64,000 nucleotides of DNA, from positions 620,001 through 684,000 of the forward strand of contig NZ_CP015079.1 of assembly GCF_001653335.1 (NCBI RefSeq), written 5' to 3'. The DNA is from Nocardioides dokdonensis FR1436 (GTDB taxonomy: Bacteria > Actinomycetota > Actinomycetes > Propionibacteriales > Nocardioidaceae). Positions 8,134 through 16,345 of this stretch are shown in pieces. Every line of letters starts with the position of its first letter. Position 1 is the stretch's first letter. A model generated the notes under the pieces. It was not told where the DNA came from. It worked only from the letters and a program-made list of their open reading frames with translations, and made no database searches. A program made the position numbers and the translations under genes.

Positions 8134-8909
8134 GCGAGTTTTCCCGCGCCGAGGTCTGCGCCGCAGCCATCGCCGACGCGTTCCGTGACGACGGCGAGAT
8201 CTTCGCCAGCCCCATGGGCATGCTGCCGATGCTCGGGGTCCGGCTGGCCAAGCTGACCTCGAACCCCGACCTGGTGATCTCCGACTCCGAGTCGCTGTTC
8301 CTGGCCGGCGTGCCCCCGCTGTTCGCCAAGGGCGACGTGGTCGAGGGCTGGATCCCCTTCCCCAAGGTCTTCGACGTGGTCGCCTACGGCAAGCGGCACG
8401 TGATGATGGGCGCCACCCAGGTCGACAAGCACGGCAACCAGAACATCTCCGCCATCGGCGACTTCGCCCAGCCCAAGCGCCAGCTCCTCGGCGTGCGCGG
8501 CGCCCCCGGCAACACCGTCAACAACCGGACGTCGTACTGGGTGCCCAAGCACTCCCCGCGGGTCTTCGTCGAGGCCGTCGACATCGTCTCCGGCGTCGGG
8601 CCCAAGAACGCCAAGGCGGCCGGGGCCGGGGCGTCGAAGTACAACGACATCCACCGCATCGTCACCAACCTCGCCGTCCTCGACGTCAAGGGCGCCGGCG
8701 ACACGGTCCGGCTGCTGTCGGTGCACCCGGGCGTCACCGTCGACGAGGTGCGCGAGGCCACCGGCTTCGACCTCGAGATCGGCGCCGACGTGGTCGAGAC
8801 CCGCTCCCCCACGACCGAGGAGCTGGTGCTGATCCGCGAGGTCATCGACCCCAGGACCCTGCGCGACCGCGAGGTCAAGCCGGTGGAGGCCCCGGTGGTG
8901 AACCCGTGA
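8130..8909 (+). CDS. ipdB: IpdB, COCHEA-CoA hydrolase beta subunit
   Basis: A 259-residue CoA-transferase family I beta-type subunit of the IpdAB heterotetramer. Recognisable segments are FASPMGMLPMLGVRLAKLT, the VMMGATQVDKHGNQN beta-subunit signature, and RGAPGNTVNNRTSYW. The GTG start overlaps the ipdA stop by four bases, as expected for subunits made in equal amounts. It completes the ring hydrolase. All neighbours are HIP-pathway genes in conserved order. Confidence 0.93.
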   Translation: MSEFSRAEVCAAAIADAFRDDGEIFASPMGMLPMLGVRLAKLTSNPDLVISDSESLFLAGVPPLFAKGDVVEGWIPFPKVFDVVAYGKRHVMMGATQVDKHGNQNISAIGDFAQPKRQLLGVRGAPGNTVNNRTSYWVPKHSPRVFVEAVDIVSGVGPKNAKAAGAGASKYNDIHRIVTNLAVLDVKGAGDTVRLLSVHPGVTVDEVREATGFDLEIGADVVETRSPTTEELVLIREVIDPRTLRDREVKPVEAPVVNP

Positions 8910-9973
8910 TCGAGCAGCAGCTGCGCACCGCGCTGACCGACCTGGTCGGCGTGCGCCACCCCGTCGTGCAGACCGGCATGGGCTGGGTCGCGGGTCCGCG
9001 GCTGGTCAGCGGCACCGCCAACGCCGGCGGCCTGGGCATCCTGGCCAGCGCCACGATGACCTACGAGGAGCTCGAGAAGGCGATCATCGAGGTCAAGGGC
9101 CGCACCGACCAGCCCTTCGGCGTGAACCTGCGCGCCGACGCGGGCGACGCCTCGGACCGCTGCGACCTGCTGATCAAGCACGGCGTCAAGGTCGCCTCCT
9201 TCGCGCTCGCGCCGAAGCAGGACCTGATCAAGAAGCTCAAGGACCACGGCATCGTGGTCATGCCGTCGGTCGGGCTGCCCCGCCACGCCGAGAAGGTGGC
9301 CTCGTGGGGCGCCGACGCGGTGATGATCCAGGGCGGCGAGGGCGGTGGCCACACCGGCTCGGTGCCCACCACCCTGCTGCTGCCCAGCGTCCTGGACGCG
9401 GTCGACATCCCCGTCGTCGCGGCCGGTGGCTTCTTCGACGGTCGCGGTCTCGCGGCCGCACTGGGCTACGGCGCCGCCGGCATCGGGATGGGCACCCGCT
9501 TCCTGCTCACCGCCGACAGCGCGGTGCCGCAGGCGGTCAAGGAGCTCTACCTCTCCCACGACGTCAACGGCACCGTGGTGACCGCCAAGGTCGACGGGAT
9601 GCCGCACCGGATGCTGCGCACCCCGCTGGTGGAGGAGATCGAGGAGACCAGCGCCGTCAAGCGCCTGGCCCCCACGATGCGCCGCACCCTGGAGTTCAAG
9701 CGCACCAGCGGCATGTCCTGGCTCGAGCTGGCCAAGGACGGCCGGTCCATGAAGAAGACCCAGGGCCGCACCTTGGCCCAGATGACGCTGGCCGCCAACA
9801 CCCCGACGATGCTCAAGGCCGGCCTCGTCGACGGCGACACCTCCGCGGGCGTGCTCGCCTCGGGCCAGGTCGTCGGCGTGCTCGACGACCTGCCGACCTG
9901 TGAGGCGCTGATCGACCGGGTCGTCACCGAGGCCGCGGCCTCGCTGCGTCGTACCGCCGGCTTCCTCGCCTGA
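8906..9973 (+). CDS. ipdC: IpdC, flavin-dependent oxidoreductase of HIP catabolism
   Basis: A 355-residue TIM-barrel flavoprotein of the 2-nitropropane dioxygenase/nitronate monooxygenase family. It has the FMN-phosphate-binding GGEGGGHTG motif near residue 140 and AAGGFFDGRGLAAALGYGA near residue 175. In steroid degraders IpdC introduces a double bond into the ring CoA ester before EchA20 acts. It begins with GTG overlapping the ipdB stop (GTGA) and ends the plus-strand operon. A perfect hairpin 45 bases later probably terminates it. Confidence 0.92.
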   Translation: MIEQQLRTALTDLVGVRHPVVQTGMGWVAGPRLVSGTANAGGLGILASATMTYEELEKAIIEVKGRTDQPFGVNLRADAGDASDRCDLLIKHGVKVASFALAPKQDLIKKLKDHGIVVMPSVGLPRHAEKVASWGADAVMIQGGEGGGHTGSVPTTLLLPSVLDAVDIPVVAAGGFFDGRGLAAALGYGAAGIGMGTRFLLTADSAVPQAVKELYLSHDVNGTVVTAKVDGMPHRMLRTPLVEEIEETSAVKRLAPTMRRTLEFKRTSGMSWLELAKDGRSMKKTQGRTLAQMTLAANTPTMLKAGLVDGDTSAGVLASGQVVGVLDDLPTCEALIDRVVTEAAASLRRTAGFLA

Positions 9974-9996
9974 CGAGTCGGCCCACATGTCGCACT

Positions 9997-10013
9997 GACC
10001 CGGCGCAGATGTC
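9997..10013 (+). repeat. left copy of an inverted repeat flanking the next gene
   Basis: GACCCGGCGCAGATGTC. Its reverse complement, with one mismatch, recurs at 10843-10859, so the maleylpyruvate-isomerase-like gene lies between inverted copies. The surrounding intergenic DNA contains further GAGTCGGCCCrCATGTCG units. Confidence 0.6.
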
Positions 10014-10017
10014 CCGC

Positions 10018-10046
10018 CGAGTCGGCCCGCATGTCGGGCCGACTCG
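10018..10046 (+). terminator. perfect 12-bp-stem hairpin after ipdC
   Basis: CGAGTCGGCCCG pairs with CGGGCCGACTCG around a five-base CATGT loop, 45 bases after the ipdC stop. It fits a rho-independent-type terminator without a U-tract. The left arm is part of a repeat that also occurs at 9974-9991. Confidence 0.65.
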
Positions 10047-10151
10047 GCTCATCTGTCTCCCCACCCGGGCGTGACTCGGCCGGGCCTCTTGCGCAGCGCG
10101 CCGGGCGGGCGCACGCTCAGAAGGAGTCTCCGATGCGCGTAGGAGGCTGCC

Positions 10152-10811
10152 GTGGACAGCGACCGCTCCCCCCAGGGCCTGGACCCCGAGCAGCGCTGGG
10201 TGGAGATCGCGGCCGCCCGGATCGCCTTGGCCGGGCTCCTGGCCGACCTCACGCCCGAGGAGTGGGAGCGGCCGTCGCTGTGCAGCCGGTGGCGGGTGCG
10301 GGACGTGGCGGCACACGTGGCCATGACCCCGGCCGGCGAGCCGGGGACGTGGGAGATCATGACCGGCCTGGTCAGGGCGCGCGGCGACCTGTGGGCGTTC
10401 GGGCGCGAGGTCGCCGTCGCCTGGGCGGGGCGGCCCACCGACGAGATCGTCCGGACGCTGCGCACGCGTGCGACGTCCCGCTCGATGCCCCGGGTCACCA
10501 ACGCGGCGAACGTGCTCCTCGACGTGCTGGTGCACACCCAGGACATCGCGGTGCCGCTGGGACGACAGCTTCCGGTGCCGTCGGGGGCCGGTCTCGACGC
10601 CCTGCACCGGGCCTGGCAGATGGGCTGGCCCTTCCACGCCCGCAGGAGGCTGGCGGGCGTCTCACTGGTCGCGAGCGACGCCGACGTCGTGCTCGGCTCG
10701 GGCCCCCTGGTCGAGGCTCCGCTCGGCTCGCTGCTCCTGCTCACGACGGCGCGCGAGACTGCCTCGGTGCCCCACCTCACCGGCCCGGGGCTGGCCCTGC
10801 TGCCACGCTGA
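10152..10811 (+). CDS. maleylpyruvate isomerase-like mycothiol-dependent family protein
   Basis: A 219-residue DinB-fold protein of the mycothiol-dependent maleylpyruvate isomerase N-terminal family (TIGR03083 type). The family signature is visible in the first helices: W-x-x-PSLCSRWRVRDVAAHV near residue 50, followed by a conserved DVLVHTQDIAVPLG helix near residue 133 that supplies metal ligands. It starts with GTG. It is not part of the known KstR2 regulon and sits between ipdC and the convergent fadA6, flanked by a 17-bp inverted repeat, so it may be a later insertion. Function is unknown; most members use mycothiol or a divalent metal. Confidence 0.75.
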   Translation: MDSDRSPQGLDPEQRWVEIAAARIALAGLLADLTPEEWERPSLCSRWRVRDVAAHVAMTPAGEPGTWEIMTGLVRARGDLWAFGREVAVAWAGRPTDEIVRTLRTRATSRSMPRVTNAANVLLDVLVHTQDIAVPLGRQLPVPSGAGLDALHRAWQMGWPFHARRRLAGVSLVASDADVVLGSGPLVEAPLGSLLLLTTARETASVPHLTGPGLALLPR

Positions 10812-10842
10812 TCCGGCAGTCCGTCCCAGGCCGGGTCAGGGT

Positions 10843-10859
10843 GACATCTGGGCCGGGTC
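10843..10859 (-). repeat. right copy of the inverted repeat
   Basis: GACATCTGGGCCGGGTC is the reverse complement of the repeat at 9997-10013 with one mismatch. It lies between the stops of the convergent maleylpyruvate-isomerase-like gene and fadA6. Confidence 0.6.
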
Positions 10860-10876
10860 GCGGTGGCGCTCCTGGG

Positions 10877-12040
10877 TCAGAGGCGCTCGATGATGGTGAC
10901 GTTGGCCTGGCCGCCGCCCTCGCACATCGTCTGCAGGGCGTAGCGGCCGCCGGTGCGCTCGAGCTCGCCCAGCATGGTGGTCATCAGGCGGGCGCCGGTG
11001 GCGCCGATGGGGTGGCCCAGGGCGATGCCGCCGCCGTTGACGTTGACCTTCTCGTGCGGCGCGCCGGTCTCCTTCATCCAGGCCAGCACGACCGAGGCGA
11101 AGGCCTCGTTGCACTCGAAGAGGTCGATGTCCTCGATCGAGAGGCCCGTCCTGGCCAGCGCGTGCTCGGTGGCGCGGATCGGGCCGGTGAGCATCCAGAC
11201 CGGGTCGTCGCCGCGCACCGAGAGGTGGTGCACGCGGGCGCGGGGCTTGAGCCCGTGCTCGGCGACGGCCGCCTCGGAGGCCAGCAGCAGCGCGGCCGAG
11301 CCGTCGCAGATCTGGGAGGCCACGGCAGCGGTGATGCGGCCGCCGGGCTCGAGCGGCTGCAGGCCCGCCATCTTCTCCATCGAGGTCTCGCGGGGGCACT
11401 GGTCGGTGTCGACCACGGTGCCGTCGGGCAGCGTGACCGGCTCGATCTCGGCCTTGAAGCGGCCGTCGGCGATCGCGGCGAGGGCGCGCTGGTGCGACGT
11501 GAGCGCGAAGCGCTCCATGTCCTCGCGGCTGATGTCCCACTTCTCGGCGATCATCTGCGCCGAGCGGAACTGGCTGACCTCCTGGTCGCCGTAGCGCGCC
11601 AGCCAGCCCGGCGACTCCGCGAAGGGGGTGCTGAAGCCGTACTGCTGGCCCGCGATCATGGCCGCCGAGATCGGGATGGCCGACATGTTCTGCACGCCGC
11701 CGGCGACCACGAGGTCCTGGGTGCCGGACATGACGCCCTGGGCCGCGAAGTGCACGGCCTGCTGCGAGGAGCCGCACTGGCGGTCGATGGTCACGCCGGG
11801 CACGTGGTCGGGCAGACCGGCCACCAGCCAGGCGGTGCGCGCGACGTCGCCGGCCTGCGAGCCGATCGTGTCGCAGCAGCCGAGGATCACGTCGTCGACG
11901 GCCCCCGGGTCCACGCCGGTACGCCGCATGAGCGCGGCGATCGAGTGGGCGGCGAGGTCGGCGGAGTGCACGCCCGCCAGGGAGCCCCCGCGCTTGCCGA
12001 CCGGGGTGCGGACGGCGTCGATGATGTAGGACTCGGACAT
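10877..12040 (-). CDS. fadA6: FadA6 thiolase
   Basis: A 387-residue thiolase. The nucleophilic Cys89 is in DRQCGSSQQA, the catalytic His in GGGIALGHPIGATG, and the second Cys in MCEGGGQAN near the C-terminus, so it is an intact degradative thiolase. Its size and place next to kstR2 match FadA6 (Rv3556c), which cleaves the ring-opened beta-keto CoA ester during formation of 4-methyl-5-oxo-octanedioyl-CoA (MOODA-CoA). It is the last gene of the minus-strand operon fadE30-ipdF-kstR2-fadA6; kstR2 ends one base before its ATG. Confidence 0.92.
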   Translation of the reverse strand: MSESYIIDAVRTPVGKRGGSLAGVHSADLAAHSIAALMRRTGVDPGAVDDVILGCCDTIGSQAGDVARTAWLVAGLPDHVPGVTIDRQCGSSQQAVHFAAQGVMSGTQDLVVAGGVQNMSAIPISAAMIAGQQYGFSTPFAESPGWLARYGDQEVSQFRSAQMIAEKWDISREDMERFALTSHQRALAAIADGRFKAEIEPVTLPDGTVVDTDQCPRETSMEKMAGLQPLEPGGRITAAVASQICDGSAALLLASEAAVAEHGLKPRARVHHLSVRGDDPVWMLTGPIRATEHALARTGLSIEDIDLFECNEAFASVVLAWMKETGAPHEKVNVNGGGIALGHPIGATGARLMTTMLGELERTGGRYALQTMCEGGGQANVTIIERL

Positions 12041-12041
12041 G

Positions 12042-12659
12042 TCAGGGCCTTTCGTGGAGCTGCGGGGTGGTGGTGGAGATGCCGTCGAGGAGGATCGTGA
12101 GGTACTGGTCGGCGACCTCGGTGTGGCTGTGCCTGCCGCCGGGGCGGTACCACTTGACCGCGACCCAGACCGTGTCGCGGATGAAGCGGTAGGTCAGCTC
12201 GATGTCGAGGTCCTGGCGCAGCGCGCCGGCCGCGACGCCCTCGGTGAGCAGGGCGACCCACACCTCGCGCGACTGCGCGTTGCGCTCGGCGAGGTAGCCG
12301 AACCGTTCGAAGGCGCCGAGGTAGCCGGCGTCGTTCTGGAAGATCGCGACCTCGTGCGGGTGCTGGTCGATGGCCTCGAACGACAGCCGCACCGCACGCT
12401 CGATCTTGGCGCGCGACTCCGCGTCGCTGGCCAGCACGGCGTCGTAGGCCGCGAAGAGCTCCTCCTGGAAGGTCGAGAGGATCTCGTCGACCATCGACTC
12501 CTTGGAGTCGAAGTGGTGGTAGAGGCTGCCGGAGAGGATGCCCGAGGCATCCGCGATGTCGCGCACGGTGGTGTTCTTGAAGCCCTTCTCGGCGAAGAGC
12601 CCGGCCGCGATCGCGAGCAGCTGCTCGCGTCGGGTCGCCTTGGCGGTCTCGGCAGCCAC
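12042..12659 (-). CDS. kstR2: KstR2, TetR-family repressor of HIP catabolism
   Basis: A 205-residue TetR repressor. The helix-turn-helix TTVRDIADASGILSGSLYHH and the C-terminal segment FIRDTVWVAVKWYRPGG are close to M. tuberculosis KstR2 (Rv3557c). KstR2 is released from DNA by HIP-CoA, the FadD3 product. A GTG start is used, four bases after the ipdF stop. It is embedded in the operon it should control, giving autoregulation. A perfect copy of its known operator lies 2.1 kb upstream, between fadE30 and fadD3. Confidence 0.92.
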   Translation of the reverse strand: MAAETAKATRREQLLAIAAGLFAEKGFKNTTVRDIADASGILSGSLYHHFDSKESMVDEILSTFQEELFAAYDAVLASDAESRAKIERAVRLSFEAIDQHPHEVAIFQNDAGYLGAFERFGYLAERNAQSREVWVALLTEGVAAGALRQDLDIELTYRFIRDTVWVAVKWYRPGGRHSHTEVADQYLTILLDGISTTTPQLHERP

Positions 12660-12663
12660 CGGG

Positions 12664-13467
12664 TCAGGCCTGCTGGCTGCTGACGGCGACGACCTCGCCG
12701 GTCATGTACGACGCGTAGTCGCTGGCCAGGAACACCATCACGTTGGCGACCTCCCACGGCTCGGCGGCGCGACCGAAGGCCTCGCGCTGCTTGAGCTCGT
12801 GGAGCAGCTCGTCGGAGGTCACCTTGGCCAGGAACGGGTGCATCGCCAGGCTCGGCGAGACGGCGTTGACGCGGATGCCGTGCGGGGCCAGGTCGATGGC
12901 CGAGCAGCGGGTCAGCGCCATCACGCCGGCCTTGGCCGCGGCGTAGTGGGCCTGGCCCTCCTGGGCGCGCCAGCCGATGACGGAGGCGTTGTTGACGATG
13001 ACGCCCTTCTTGCCCGCCTGCGACATCCGCTGGCCGGCGGCCCGCACGCAGCGGAAGGTGCCGGTCAGGGTGATGTCGAGGACCCGGCTCCACTGCTCGT
13101 CGGTCATCTCGAGCACGGAGGCGGTGCCGCCGAGGCCGGCGTTGTTGATCATGATGTCGACGCCGCCGAACTCCTCGGCGGCGTCGAGCAGCGCGGTGAC
13201 CTGGGCGTCGTCGGTGACGTCGCAGACGAGCTGCCGCACGCGTTCGGCGCCGAACTCGGCGGCCAGCGCCTCCTCGGCCTCGGCCAGGCGGCGCGCGTGG
13301 GTGTCGCTGAAGACGACGGCCTTGGCGCCCTCCTCGAGGACGCGCCGCACGACCGCGGCACCGATGCCGGCGCCGGCCGCGGCGGTGACCACGACGACCT
13401 TCCCGGCCAGCAGGTCGTGGCCGGGCACGTAGTCGGGGACGGGCTGCTCGGGGCGTTCGGCGGTCAT
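12664..13467 (-). CDS. ipdF: IpdF, 5-hydroxy-indanone CoA dehydrogenase (SDR)
   Basis: A 267-residue SDR with TAAAGAGIGAAVV as nucleotide-binding motif, INNAG near residue 105 and a YAAAK active site. It corresponds in place and length to Rv3559c/IpdF, which oxidises the 5-hydroxyl of 5-OH HIC-CoA to the ketone, ahead of IpdC and EchA20. The frame is open upstream, but the ATG at 13467 gives the family N-terminus. It lies 34 bases after fadE30 and four bases before kstR2. Confidence 0.9.
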   Translation of the reverse strand: MTAERPEQPVPDYVPGHDLLAGKVVVVTAAAGAGIGAAVVRRVLEEGAKAVVFSDTHARRLAEAEEALAAEFGAERVRQLVCDVTDDAQVTALLDAAEEFGGVDIMINNAGLGGTASVLEMTDEQWSRVLDITLTGTFRCVRAAGQRMSQAGKKGVIVNNASVIGWRAQEGQAHYAAAKAGVMALTRCSAIDLAPHGIRVNAVSPSLAMHPFLAKVTSDELLHELKQREAFGRAAEPWEVANVMVFLASDYASYMTGEVVAVSSQQA

Positions 13468-13501
13468 CAGGCTCCCTGGGGTGGTGGGTGAGTAGCGGAG
13501 G

Positions 13502-14710
13502 TCAGGCGGGACGGGGTTCGCGAGGCAGCCCGAGGACGCGCTCGGCGAGGATGTTGCGCTGCACCTCATCGCTGCCGCCGTAGATCGTGTCGGCCCGCGA
13601 GAATAAGAAGAGCCGCTGCAGCGGGTCGAGGTCGTACGGCGCTCCTCGGGCGGTGAGCCCGTCGGCACCGGCGACCTCCATCGCCAGCTCGCCGAGCCGG
13701 CGGTGCCAGCCGCCCCAGACCAGCTTGGCGATCGAGCCGGCTCCTCCCCCGGCGGAGGAGTCGGAGCCGGCGGTGAGGGCGGAGAGCCCGCGCAGCGCGT
13801 TGACCCGCATCACGTCGAGCTCGACGGCGGCCCGGGCCAGGCGGTCGCGCAGCACCGGGTCGTCGTACGCGCCGTTGCTGCGGGCCAGCTCGACGACGGT
13901 CTCGAGCTCGCGGGCGAAGCCGACCTGCTGGCCCAGCGTGGAGACGCCGCGCTCGAAGCCGAGCAGGCCCATCGCGACGCCCCAGCCATGGCCGGGCTCG
14001 CCGACGACGAGGTCGGCGTCGGTGCGGGCGCCGGTGAAGAAGACCTCGTTGAACTCCGAGCCGCTGGTGATCTGCTCGATCGGGCGGACCTCGACGCCGT
14101 CCTGGTCCAGCGGCACCATCAGGAACGACAGCCCCTGGTGCCGCTGCGAGCCGGGCTCGGTGCGGGCGATGACGAAGCACCACTGGGAGAACTGGGCCAG
14201 CGAGGTCCAGACCTTCTGCCCGTCGATGACCCACTGGTCGCCGTCGGGGCCGGCCTCGAGGCGGGCCCTGGTCGAGACGTTGGCGAGGTCGGAGCCGGCG
14301 CCGGGCTCGGAGTAGCCCTGGCACCACAGCTCCTCGACCGCGACGATCGGTGGCAGGAAGCGCTGCTTCTGCTCCTCGGTGCCGAAGGCGATGAGGGTGG
14401 GCCCGAGCAGCTCCTCGCCCAGGTGGTTGACGCGGGCGGGGGCGTCGGCGCGGGCGTACTCCTCGTGGAAGATCACCTGCTGCATGAGGCTGAAGCCGCG
14501 CCCGCCGTACTCCTCGGGCCAGCCCAGCGCGGTCCAGCCGTGCGCGGCGAGGTGCCGGTTCCAGGCGAGCCGCTCGTCGTGGGCCTCGTGGTCGCGGCCG
14601 GGGCCACCGAGCCCCTTGAGCGCGGCGAAGTCACCGGTGAGGTGGTCCTGCAGCCAGGCGCGCACCTCGGCCCGGAAGGACTGCTCCTCTGTGGAGTAGG
14701 TCAGGTCCAT
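13502..14710 (-). CDS. fadE30: FadE30, HIP-CoA dehydrogenase
   Basis: A 402-residue acyl-CoA dehydrogenase with the family signatures QGYSEPGAGSDLANV (about residues 130-145), the helical C-terminal domain and the terminal IYGGSDEVQRNILAERVLGLP segment. In M. tuberculosis FadE30 desaturates HIP-CoA after FadD3. It is the first gene of the minus-strand operon. Its ATG at 14710 is 37 bases from the perfect KstR2 operator, and it is divergent from fadD3, so ligase and first dehydrogenase share one control region. Confidence 0.9.
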   Translation of the reverse strand: MDLTYSTEEQSFRAEVRAWLQDHLTGDFAALKGLGGPGRDHEAHDERLAWNRHLAAHGWTALGWPEEYGGRGFSLMQQVIFHEEYARADAPARVNHLGEELLGPTLIAFGTEEQKQRFLPPIVAVEELWCQGYSEPGAGSDLANVSTRARLEAGPDGDQWVIDGQKVWTSLAQFSQWCFVIARTEPGSQRHQGLSFLMVPLDQDGVEVRPIEQITSGSEFNEVFFTGARTDADLVVGEPGHGWGVAMGLLGFERGVSTLGQQVGFARELETVVELARSNGAYDDPVLRDRLARAAVELDVMRVNALRGLSALTAGSDSSAGGGAGSIAKLVWGGWHRRLGELAMEVAGADGLTARGAPYDLDPLQRLFLFSRADTIYGGSDEVQRNILAERVLGLPREPRPA

Positions 14711-14743
14711 GGTGTTCCTCTCGACGGACAGGCGCTAGGCTAC

Positions 14744-14763
14744 CCTAGCAAGCACTTGTTTGG
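14744..14763. promoter_or_regulatory. KstR2 operator, perfect match
   Basis: AGCAAGCACTTGTT at 14747-14760 fits AnCAAGnnCTTGnT at every position. The palindrome extends outwards (CCTAGCAAG-CA-CTTGTTTGG). It lies between the divergent fadE30 (start 14710) and fadD3 (start 14786) and should repress both until HIP-CoA is made. Confidence 0.88.
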
Positions 14764-14785
14764 TTTGACCATGAGGAGCACACCG

Positions 14786-16345
14786 GTGACCCAGCCACAG
14801 ACCGTGCCCGCAGCGCTGCGGGCCGCCGCCGCAGCGCACGCCGACCGGGCCGCGGTGGTCGACGGCGCCACCACGCTCTCGTTCCGCGACCTGCACGCAG
14901 CCGTGCGGGACACCGCCCGCGGCTACGTCGCCCTGGGCCTCGAGCCCGGCGACACCGTGTGCCTGTGGGCCCCCAACACCTGGGAGTGGGTCGTCGCCGG
15001 GCTAGCCGTGACGTACGCCGGCGGCGTGCTGGTCCCGGTCAACACCCGGTACAAGGGCGAGGAGGTCGCCGACATCGTCGAGCGCTCCGGCGCCCGGCTG
15101 TGCGTGGTGGCCGACGGCTTCCTGGGCCGCAGCCAGGTCGAGGAGCTGCGCACCGCACTGCCCGGGATGGGCCGCGTCACCGCGATCGTGAGCATCGGCA
15201 CCACCCCGGCCGCCGGCACGACCGCCTTCTCGTCGCTGCCCGACCTGGGCGCGGGCGTCAGCGGCATCGACGCGATCGCGACCGGCGTGGGCGCGGACGA
15301 CATCGCCGACATCCTCTTCACCTCCGGCACCACCGGTCGCTCCAAGGGCGTGCTCACCACCCACGCGCAGACGCTGGCCGCGGCCCGGGTCTGGACGCAG
15401 AACTGCCAGGTCACCGAGCAGGACCGCTACCTGGTGATCAGCCCGTTCTTCCACTCCTACGGCTACAAGGTCGGCATCATCGCGAGCGTGGTCAGCGGCT
15501 GCGCGCTCTACCCGATGGCCGCCTTCGACGCCGACGCGGCGCTGGCGATGATCGAGGCGGAGCGCCTCACGATCGTCCCGGGCGCGCCGACGATCTTCCA
15601 CTCCATGCTGGAGTCGCCGGCCTTCGCGACCACCGACACCTCGTCCCTGCGCCTGGCCAACATGGGCTCGGCCAGCATCCCGCCGCGCCTCATCGAGCGG
15701 ATGCTCAGCGAGCTCTCCTTCGAGCTGGTGATCCCCGCCTTCGGCATGACCGAGTGCGTGGTCGCCACGATGTGCCGCCCGGGCGACCCCGACGAGGCCA
15801 TCGCGACCTCCAACGGCCGTGCGGTCGACGGCCTCGAGATGCGGGTCGTGGACCCGGCGACCGGCGAGGTCTGCGAGTCGGGCACCGCCGGCGAGATCCA
15901 GCTGCGCGGACCGATGGTGATGCAGGGCTACCTCGACGACCCGGAGGCCACCGCCGCGGCGATCGACGCCGACGGCTGGCTGCACACCGGCGACGTCGGC
16001 ACCGTCGACGCCGACGGCAACATGCGCATCACCGACCGGCTCAAGGACATGTACATCTCCGGCGGCTTCAACGTCTACCCCGCCGAGGTCGAGGCCGCCC
16101 TGGCCCGCCTCGACGGCGTGGTCGAGGCCGCGGTCGTGGGGGTCCCCGACGAGCGGATGGGCGAGGTCGGCAAGGCCTTCGTCATCCAGCGCGAGGGAGC
16201 CGACCTGACCCAGGAGCAGGTGGTCGCGTTCCTGCGCGAGCGGCTGGCCAACTTCAAGGTGCCGCGCCACGTCGAGATGGTCCCCGACCTGCCCCGCAAC
16301 GCCTCCCACAAGGTGCTCAAGCCCGAGCTGCGGGCCCGCGGATGA
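14786..16345 (+). CDS. fadD3: FadD3, HIP-CoA synthetase
   Basis: A 519-residue AMP-forming acyl-CoA synthetase with the P-loop TSGTTGRSKGV near residue 195, the A5-type FGMTE, and the hinge/C-terminal ITDRLKDMYISGGFNVYPAE. FadD3 activates 3aα-H-4α(3'-propanoate)-7aβ-methylhexahydro-1,5-indanedione (HIP) with CoA, committing it to ring C/D breakdown. The GTG at 14786 is preferred over the in-frame ATG at 14771 because GAGGAG lies eight bases before it. It heads a six-gene plus-strand operon with overlapping genes. Confidence 0.92.
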   Translation: MTQPQTVPAALRAAAAAHADRAAVVDGATTLSFRDLHAAVRDTARGYVALGLEPGDTVCLWAPNTWEWVVAGLAVTYAGGVLVPVNTRYKGEEVADIVERSGARLCVVADGFLGRSQVEELRTALPGMGRVTAIVSIGTTPAAGTTAFSSLPDLGAGVSGIDAIATGVGADDIADILFTSGTTGRSKGVLTTHAQTLAAARVWTQNCQVTEQDRYLVISPFFHSYGYKVGIIASVVSGCALYPMAAFDADAALAMIEAERLTIVPGAPTIFHSMLESPAFATTDTSSLRLANMGSASIPPRLIERMLSELSFELVIPAFGMTECVVATMCRPGDPDEAIATSNGRAVDGLEMRVVDPATGEVCESGTAGEIQLRGPMVMQGYLDDPEATAAAIDADGWLHTGDVGTVDADGNMRITDRLKDMYISGGFNVYPAEVEAALARLDGVVEAAVVGVPDERMGEVGKAFVIQREGADLTQEQVVAFLRERLANFKVPRHVEMVPDLPRNASHKVLKPELRARG

